Below are positions 57,357-64,000 of a stretch of DNA of 64,000 nucleotides, piece after piece (the first letter of the stretch is position 1; every line of letters starts with the position of its first letter). The translations under genes and the position numbers were made by a program. The stretch is taken from contig JAKMXF010000301.1 of assembly GCA_024704765.1 (NCBI GenBank), positions 155,807 to 219,806 on the forward strand, read 5' to 3'. Source of the DNA: Oopsacas minuta. Lineage: Eukaryota; Porifera; Hexactinellida; Lyssacinosida; Leucopsacidae. The notes under the pieces were generated by a model. It was not told the DNA's origin and ran no database searches. It saw only the letters and a program-made list of their open reading frames with translations.

Positions 57357-59077
57357 ATGGCTTCTTCTAGTAGACATAAATGCAAAAATAACCCTGATTC
57401 ATTTTGTTACATCTGTGGTGTGTATACGCTTTCGCGTCAAAGACGAAATATAACATCGTTTGTGAAGCGTGCCTACTAGCATACTTTGGTATCCCTCTTG
57501 GTGATCAAGATAAGAAATGGTCTCCTCATATTGTGTGCCATAACTGCGAAGAAATGCTCCGAGACTGGACAAAAGGAAAGCGGAAGGGTCTGCCTTTTGC
57601 CATTCCAATGGTGTGGCGTGAACCCCAAGACCACACGACTGACTGCTACTTTTGCATGGTCAATACAAAAGGTGTTGGCAAGAAGAGCCGACAAACGCTT
57701 TCTTATCCTAGTATACCATCAGCTATGCGACCTGTCCCGCACTCTGATAGACTTCCTCCTACGGTCTTTAGTGGTTTTGCTTTTCCTGATGATGGAGAAA
57801 CTAAATTGGAAAGGGAAGAGATCGTAGAAATGGAATATCAAAAAACAGACACAGAATCAGAATCTGAAGATTCTTCTCGTGAAACCAGAGTAACTGTCCA
57901 GCAGTTTAATCAATCAGAACTGAATGACTTAGTACGTGATTTAGATCTGCCCAAGCAAGCAGCTGAGCTCTTCGCCTCCAGGCTCAAAGAAAAACAGGTG
58001 CTGGATCAATCTGTAAAGGTTTCCTTTTTTCGAAAAAGAGAAGAACTCCTTCTACCCTATTTTTCAGTGGAAAATAAGCTGGTATATTGCAACGATATTC
58101 CTGGTCTTCTCGGACAACTGGGTATCTCCTCATATGATCCAGGAGAATGGCGATTGTTTTTGGACAGTTCCAAGCGCAGCCTCAAGTGTGTTCTTTTACA
58201 CAATGGAAATGTTTATGGAGCTGTTCCAATTGGTCACTCCACTGTCTTGAAGGAACAGCATGATGACATTAGAATTGTTATGGATTTACTCGGATATCAT
58301 GATCACAACTGGATCATTTGTGTTGACCTCAAAATGGTTAGTTTTCTGCTAGGTCAGCAAAAAGGATACACTAAATTTCCATGTTATCTGTGCATGTGGG
58401 ACAGCAGAGCACGTGAAAAACATTGGATACAGAAGGAGTGGCCCTTACGTGAAACATTTCAAGCTGGCATGCCTAACGTAACACACGACCCGATCGTAAG
58501 CAGAGACAAAATTGTTTTTCCACCCCTGCACATCAAGCTAGGTCTGATGAAACAGTTCGTTAAAGCCCTAAATCCTGACAATGAATCCTTTCATCATCTT
58601 GTGTATACTTTCCCTGCTTTGTCATATGATAAAATAAAAGCAGGAGTGTTTGATGGACCACAGATACGTACACTTATTCGCGACAAAAACTTCATTCAGA
58701 AAATGAATGTCAGGGAGAAAGCTGCATGGCTATCTTTTGTGGATGTTATACAGCACTTTCTTGGTAACAGAAAAGCTCCAAACTATGAAATGCTTGTATC
58801 CAAGATGCTCTCAGGGTTTCGTGATTTGGGATGCAACATGAGCATAAAAGTACATTTTCTGTACAGCCACCTGGACAAATTCCCTGAAAACCTTGGGGCT
58901 GTCAGTGACGAACAGGGAGAGCGTTTCCACCAGGATCTTATGACAGTGGAAGAACGTTACCAAGGTCGATGGGATCGACATATGATGGCAGACTATTGTT
59001 GGGGCATTAAACGTGACTGTCCTCACAAAGCGTACAAACGCAGAAGTTATAAGAGGAAATCTTGTCCAGATTTGTAG
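57357..59077 (+). CDS. Cys-rich transposase-like protein of the CACTG element (one frameshift)
   Basis: About 573 residues. ATG 57357 (MASSSRHKC) opens the zinc-like pair FCYICG; at about 57477 one base is missing, so the frame stops at TAG. The other frame is then open without a stop to TAG 59075-59077. Motifs in order: GIPLGDQDKKWSPH, VCHNC, PFAIPMVWREPQDH, CYFC, an acidic segment (DTESESEDSSRE), ELNDLVRDLDLP, WRLFLDSSKRSLKCVLL, ICVDLKMVSFLLG, CYLCMWDSRA, PPLHIKLGLMKQF, HSHLDKFPENLG-like block and VSDEQGERFHQD. Candidate DDE residues are D (FLDSS), D (CVDLK) and E (DEQGE), by inference. It is the best-preserved transposase here. Start choice follows copy 1, whose Met is equally placed before the Cys pair. 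Confidence 0.85.
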
Positions 59078-59551
59078 AATATTTGAATCTTTTGCATCTT
59101 GTCATTGATCGCTTTAAGTTACTATTGTAGATTGCCATCGTTCTTTTCTACGTTATTTTGCAAAAAAAAAATCAATTTTTACATGCATATTACCAGCAAA
59201 ACTGTTGTTTTTTTACATTTTTTAAAACATTTGTTGCCCATCTGTCTACAAATACAATTTCTATTGGCAACATAAAAGTTTTTTGGCACCTATTTTTGTT
59301 TTGAGGCTAGTTATTCAACTGTAAGCAGAACATCATTTGACAAATCATGTCACTTTTTCAAAAAATATGAATTTTGTGCAAAAAATTTAAAAATCTCGAT
59401 TTGCAAAAAATCTAGAGCTTGCGGAAAAAAACTAAGGTCGGATTCGGATTCAGCGCCCCAATATTAGGTAAAAACAAGTGTTGGTAGAAATGCAACAAAA
59501 TTTTTGTTGAGCAGTGTTATTTAACTGCGTGATTTAGAGCTGAATCCTGAT

Positions 59552-61660
59552 ATGCCGCTAAAAAAGCTTAAGCTTTCTGGGGGACAACAAAATATTGGGC
59601 ATGAATCCTTCACATCACAAGAATCTATCGAGCCGAACTCTGATACTGATTGTCCCTGCTCTGAGTCATCTTCTTTTGTAAAATTGGATGCGGGTTCTTT
59701 CAGTGAGTCTGAATCCTCTAGCTCAAGACGTGGTACTACAACTTCCTGGAGATCGTTTGGAGAGTCAAAATGGCGTGATATTTATCCGCAGTTATTGTTG
59801 AAAGAAGATGGCCATTACTGTCAGTAATGTATCCACAATAAACATGAAGTTAGAAGCCGTTCGGGAGTGTTTATTACTATGCCATTTACAGGAAACAGAC
59901 CTGACAAACTTGGGAGACATGAGTCGTGCAAAGCTCACGCAGATAGTCAGATGGTTTATCAGGAGTGGAAGACAGAGTAGCAAATAAATCTACTGTAGTA
60001 AGCATGGTGGAAAGAAGAAACATACTGACAGTAGACGAATTTGCCTTCTGTGCTATGCGTTGCATGTACTATCTCAACAAACATGAAATAGCCCATACCA
60101 CAAATTTTTCAGATCTGAGAGAGTTGTATGTACTACTAGGTAACAAGAGTCTATCAGTGCTGAAATAATCTGGCAATACAAACTATGAATCCGAGCAGAT
60201 AATGGGAGAAATAGTTGAAGTGATAGGCATAACTCTAGAAGAGGAGATTCTCAGTGAAGTAAATAAATCGCGTTTTTATTCTATCATCCTTGTGAGGCTA
60301 CAGATATATCTGTGACTAAACAGCTTGGTATTAGTATTCAGTATCTGGATAATAATTCAGTTGTTCGCACCAGGAATCTAAAATTGCTAGAAATCATCCA
60401 TGGAACAGCAGATGTAATTACAGAAGCCGTGATTTCCTACCTAGCCTCTAAAGCACCAGTTACACTTGATATTAGCAAGCTAGCAGGTGGTGCTACTGAT
60501 GGAGCCTCAGTCATGGTGGGATGTGAACATGGTGTGGTGACTAGAATCAAGCAAGTAGTGCCTACATTCATCGCTACACACTGTAGTGCACATAGGTTAT
60601 CTCTTGCAACCTGTGATACTTGTAATGCATCTACAATGATCCAAAGATTCCAACGAATTCTGAATCAAATCTATGTCTTTTTTTCAGGGAGTACTGTGCG
60701 TACTTCAGAATTTGTGAGATGCAAAAGGCACTGAATGAACCTCATTTGAAGTTACAACGCCCTATAGAGACAAGGTAGCTGTCACATCAAGGTGCAATAG
60801 ATGCTCTTCGAAGAACCATAAAGGCTGTATATGCAACGTTATAGCATGAGGCTGCTGAGGGAGAAGCAACTGCCCATGGGCTTTGCAATGAAATTGTAAA
60901 CCCTACATTCATTGCATCACTACTGCTTCTCTCAAACATTCTTGCTATACTGGGGAACCTTTTTCGAACATTCCAGCTAGCACAACTCAACTTACTTGCT
61001 GTGGAGCAGTTAGTTGAGGATGCTAAAGTAGCATTATGTGTGATTAAAGAAGACCCTCTACATGGTGGATATATGATGGACCTAGAAGCAACAATGAAGA
61101 AATTGAAGTTACTACTCCACTTGAAGAAACTAGCTTTATTAAGAATGCCAAATCATACATTGGTGTCATCATAACTAATTTAGAGAATAGGTTTCCTCAT
61201 GTTAGAACACTCACGCTGCTTGGATACTTTGATCCACGAAATGTCCAATCTGCTACCCAAGTTAACATGTTGGAGATTGGAGATACATTACAGATCGACG
61301 GGCATAAACTTTGGCAAGAGTACACAGGGTACAAGTCATTTGTTCAAAGCTTGCCAATGCCTTGGAGTGTGGAGGTAGCTGTTCATGTTATGCATTCCCC
61401 ACCAAACAGAGAAACGATGGCAGTAGCATATCCACTAATTTCAAACATTTTGGGACGTATTGCAGTATTACCTGCATCGAGTGCGCAGGTTGAAATACTT
61501 TTTCTACTATGAAAAGGATTAAATCTGCACAGAGAAACCGTTTGAAATCTAAAACATTGGATCACCTTATGCGAATTTCTATTGAAGGTCCCTCTGTCCA
61601 AAACTGGGACCCATACCCAGCTCTAAAGAAAGGGAATCTATGGGTAATAGACGAATACAG
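59552..61660 (+). pseudogene. hAT transposase (ZNF862/ZMYM-like), fragmented
   Basis: A Ser/Glu-rich N-terminus (MPLKKLKLSGGQQN) is followed by a TTF-type zinc finger (CCIHNKHEV, then MPFTGNRPDKLGRHESCKAH) and LTVDEFAFCAMRCMYYLNKHE. The RNase H-like core has GGATDGASVMVG (catalytic D) and VPTFIATHCSAHRLSLA. The C-terminal dimerisation region reads ILGRIAVLPASSAQVE, then in another frame MKRIKSAQRNRLKSKTLDHLM. At least four stops or frameshifts (for example TAA near 60168, frame change near 61500) inactivate it. The motifs ATDGASVM and HCSAHRL are typical of the ZNF862/KIAA1586-type hAT branch. Confidence 0.82.
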
Positions 61661-61918
61661 ATTTCTCGATCTCATGATTCGCATACTAGTGACTCTGAAT
61701 GCTGAATTAAATTATTATCTGATTATCATATTATTATTTAGAATTTTCATAAATATCCATTGTATAAGTTATAGTGGAATACTATATGGGGTATATTAGG
61801 TGTGTTATACACAATAGAGGGGTACACTATGTCTATTTAGGCACGATAGGGGGGTGCATAATCACAATAAGGGGGTGCTGGGCTCCCAAAAAGGCTTCGC
61901 GAGAACACTGTGCCTTAC

Positions 61919-63467
61919 ATCACGTATATATTTTAAAGCGCTTGCAGACTTTCCTCATCGTTAAATAGCTCAAATTACTCTACTAATCGCAGACTATATA
62001 TTACAGAAGTGTTTAGGCAGTTTTTAGGCGGACTTTTGATGCTCCTAAATAATCACATTAGGGACCAGGCAAGAATAGACCTTCCCTAAATCAATATACT
62101 TCCTCTGAATATTTTGAACAGCTCCTGACTGATCTTGTCATTCTAATCACTGAATGTAGGGAAAATATTCCGTACATTTTAAGAACTCTTAAACCGCCGT
62201 ACATTCCTAGATTTCTTGAAATTATTGATCGCTTGCTGCACCTGCTTGTACTTTTGAATCTTATATCCAAGCGATCATGAAATATCCAATTACTCCTCCC
62301 ATTTATTGTGATCTGCAACCTCAATATTTTCGTTTGATACGCCACTTCCCCCATACCCCGTCACATAATCGCTCACTCTTTGCTCCCTCCCTTTTCCAAA
62401 CCATGGATCCGACACTGATTATCCTATCACATATGTTGACAACGTTCGTACAACTTTTGAGAATTTTACTCCTAGATTCCATAGTATTGTTTCAATGCAT
62501 TTCACTAATCCGAACGAATGAATTTGCAATTAGAACAGTACTATTTGGATTAGCGATGGTATACCATAATACATTTATCCTTCCCAATATGCTACGATGA
62601 GATATTATCGCAACTATTAAAATTCCCTAGAACTGATCTAACTTATCCCAGGCCCAAGTCCATCAATAATTATCATTTTATTAGTGTATAGAATGTTATG
62701 ATTTCGTTATTTGAAGAATACAGTAGCATATTGGTCAAAAATGACTCAATGTTCTGACAGCATAAGGTAAAAAAGAATTAAGTGCATTCATACATCACGT
62801 ATCGTTCTGTTTCGAGTTTCCATCAAGATGATCTACAAATCGAGTTTGACATTTTGGAATTTAACATTAGAGAGGGCAATGAATGGAAATCTTCTCGCTT
62901 ATGAGAAATTCATTCCTAACAATACATCGATGAAGTGTTACAAAAACCGCGGAAGGTAAAGAATAAGTCGCGAGCAGCCAAACAAGACATAAAAGTTTAA
63001 CGCGAATACTCCTCCAACGGTATTCCCACTAAAAGCGAGGGCTGCCTGTAGCTATTTGGAGTGGAAGATTGATTAGAATTGAAAGATTAATATGATTGAA
63101 ATCATGTATGACGTGATGTGACAAGTGGAAGGCTGAATTAACACGAAATTTGTGAATTAGATAGTCAATTGTTATAAAATAAAATGTAAGCACACTAAAA
63201 AATTGTTGATATTTCTAGCCGTTCTACGAAATGTACATCGCGGCCACCAAAGGGACTCCATTTTTGGAACCAGTGATCTTAAATACACTCAGCTCAGCGA
63301 ATCCCCTGTATATTACATAATAAAATATTTACACGTGACTCACTGAAGCCATTACATATAATTATTGCAATTATATATGCAGTGCCTTTCCACTAGCCAT
63401 AAACTATTTAATAGGCTATTATACTACTACACTCAAGGTTAGATAAAATGCATTGGATATTAGAAAT
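61919..63467. other. Spacer; possible undetermined coding remnant at 62085-62600
   Basis: At 62085-62276 one frame is open with YFEQLLTDLVILITE and PRFLEIIDRLLHLLVLL, and 62277-62600 is open in another frame, without recognised family. The strands overlap, so these may be chance ORFs. The remainder, up to the SF3B1 stop, is noncoding and should include its 3' UTR. Confidence 0.35.
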
Positions 63468-64000
63468 TTATATTGAATAGAATAATTCATGGCGAGAATA
63501 GCTGTGCTGTTGATCATTATCAATATTAGGATAATTTGGAACCAAGGAATCTTGAAAACTAATATAGAGACTATTATAATATCTCCAATATACATCTCTA
63601 ATTTTTCTCGCTGGATGCATTAGACCTTGAATTAAATACAGTATTAATTGACTTGGGCCAATTGCATAAGAAAGTCCTTCAATTGCATCTCGTACAGCCA
63701 TAACCATATGGGGTGAAGTTTCAAATATATTAGGCCATACAAAATTTAACAGGTGACGAAGTGCATCTTCACACCCAAGACCAAATACTCCTAGTGACAT
63801 GTGTTTTACTGCTGAACATGAAGTTTGTCTGTGAACAAGATCCCTATCCATCAGTGCATCTTCGAGTAATGGAGTTACCGCATAAATATAATCCTTTCCC
63901 ATTTCGCCGATATATTCAAAGAGGAATGACATTGACTTCAGAACTCCGTGTTGTACATTCAATTCCGGAAGTCTGTATTCATTCATGAGGCCAGGAATTA
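63468..64000 (-). CDS. SF3B1: SF3B1, C-terminal exon (partial)
   Basis: The frame is open from the right edge of the window to TAA at 63470-63468 and gives the last ~176 residues of splicing factor 3B subunit 1, the HEAT-repeat scaffold of the U2 snRNP that binds the branch-site region of pre-mRNA. Conserved blocks: [86 protein letters not shown]. These are the C-terminal HEAT repeats and closely follow vertebrate SF3B1. The tail is slightly diverged but of normal length. No lesion is seen. The 5' part lies outside the window. Confidence 0.97.
   Translation of the reverse strand, partial: IPGLMNEYRLPELNVQHGVLKSMSFLFEYIGEMGKDYIYAVTPLLEDALMDRDLVHRQTSCSAVKHMSLGVFGLGCEDALRHLLNFVWPNIFETSPHMVMAVRDAIEGLSYAIGPSQLILYLIQGLMHPARKIRDVYWRYYNSLYISFQDSLVPNYPNIDNDQQHSYSRHELFYSI

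Larger units (their letters stand above)
56793..59516 (+). mobile_element. CACTG-ended transposon (2724 bp) nested in the hAT
   Basis: Termini CACTGCTCAACAA at 56793 and the inverse TTGTTGAGCAGTG ending 59516, flanked by TTA (56790-56792 and 59517-59519). Looser inverted similarity extends about 150 bp inward (GCTCTAG, TTAAATTTTTT words). CACT(A/G) termini with 3-bp duplication are the mark of the CACTA/EnSpm group. It encodes the Cys-rich transposase-like protein below. Confidence 0.88.
56578..61910 (+). mobile_element. hAT transposon with perfect 8-bp TSD, carrying a nested element
   Basis: The termini are CAGGGTTCTCGC (56578) and, as complement of the right end, CAGTGTTCTCGC (61910). The 8-bp duplication TGCCTTAC is exact at 56570-56577 and 61911-61918. 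Removing the nested CACTG element leaves a 2.6-kb hAT with a plus-strand transposase. GC-tolerant subterminal inverted words (GGGGGTGCA and TGCACCCCC) support the pairing. Confidence 0.93.

Noticed and set aside
1-64000. CRISPR arrays, operons or bacterial origin
   Set aside because: No regularly spaced direct repeats of CRISPR type, and the genes have eukaryotic introns and metazoan families throughout.
1-64000. tRNA or rRNA genes
   Set aside because: No cloverleaf with intact A and B boxes or conserved rRNA stretch was recognised by eye. A tRNAscan-SE or Rfam run would settle this; a high-scoring hit would overturn it.

Overview
The window is nuclear DNA of an invertebrate animal. It is AT-rich, genes have short GT..AG introns, and two single-copy metazoan genes are recognisable: a KLHDC8-type kelch protein (28350-29423, +) and the 3' end of the splicing factor SF3B1 (63468-64000, -, running off the right edge). 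The phylum cannot be resolved from this sequence. Almost everything else is a dense, layered population of DNA transposons in different states of decay. No LTR or LINE reverse transcriptase was recognised.

Left to right: a misjoined start with a Tn5/Nextera mosaic end (1-89); Ginger-like integrase transposon A ending in an OTU protease (about 701-7106), with a maT mariner inside an intron; a THAP/P-element (7640-11180); Tigger, P-like and unclassified remnants (11.3-16.1 kb); a BED hAT (17472-19624); a 6-kb DDE+OTU transposon with ~450-bp terminal inverted repeats (21969-27947); the kelch gene; a RAG1-like/Transib-type transposon with CACAGTG termini and a 5-bp target duplication (29801-32693); a ZBED5-like hAT (34-35.5 kb); a foldback repeat (37.2-38.7 kb); Ginger-like transposon B (38880-44541), which ends in a USP-like cysteine protease and carries a Tc1 in an intron; a first copy of an uncharacterised transposase family (46745-48409); an intron-containing THAP/P-element (48952-52480); a second RAG1-like remnant (53901-55270); and a nested pair in which a CACTG-ended element with a nearly intact ORF (56793-59516) sits inside a hAT (56578-61910) with a perfect 8-bp target duplication.

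Three points stand out. (1) Two RAG1-like transposase remnants occur, one within TIRs that begin with the canonical V(D)J heptamer. (2) Transposon-borne cysteine proteases recur: two related Ginger-like elements carry different ones (OTU versus USP-like) before a shared 3' block, and an unrelated 6-kb element carries another OTU. (3) Two copies of an uncharacterised Cys-rich transposase family are present, one with clear CACTG termini and a 3-bp target duplication. All transposases seen carry at least one stop or frameshift. The host genes occupy small islands between elements.
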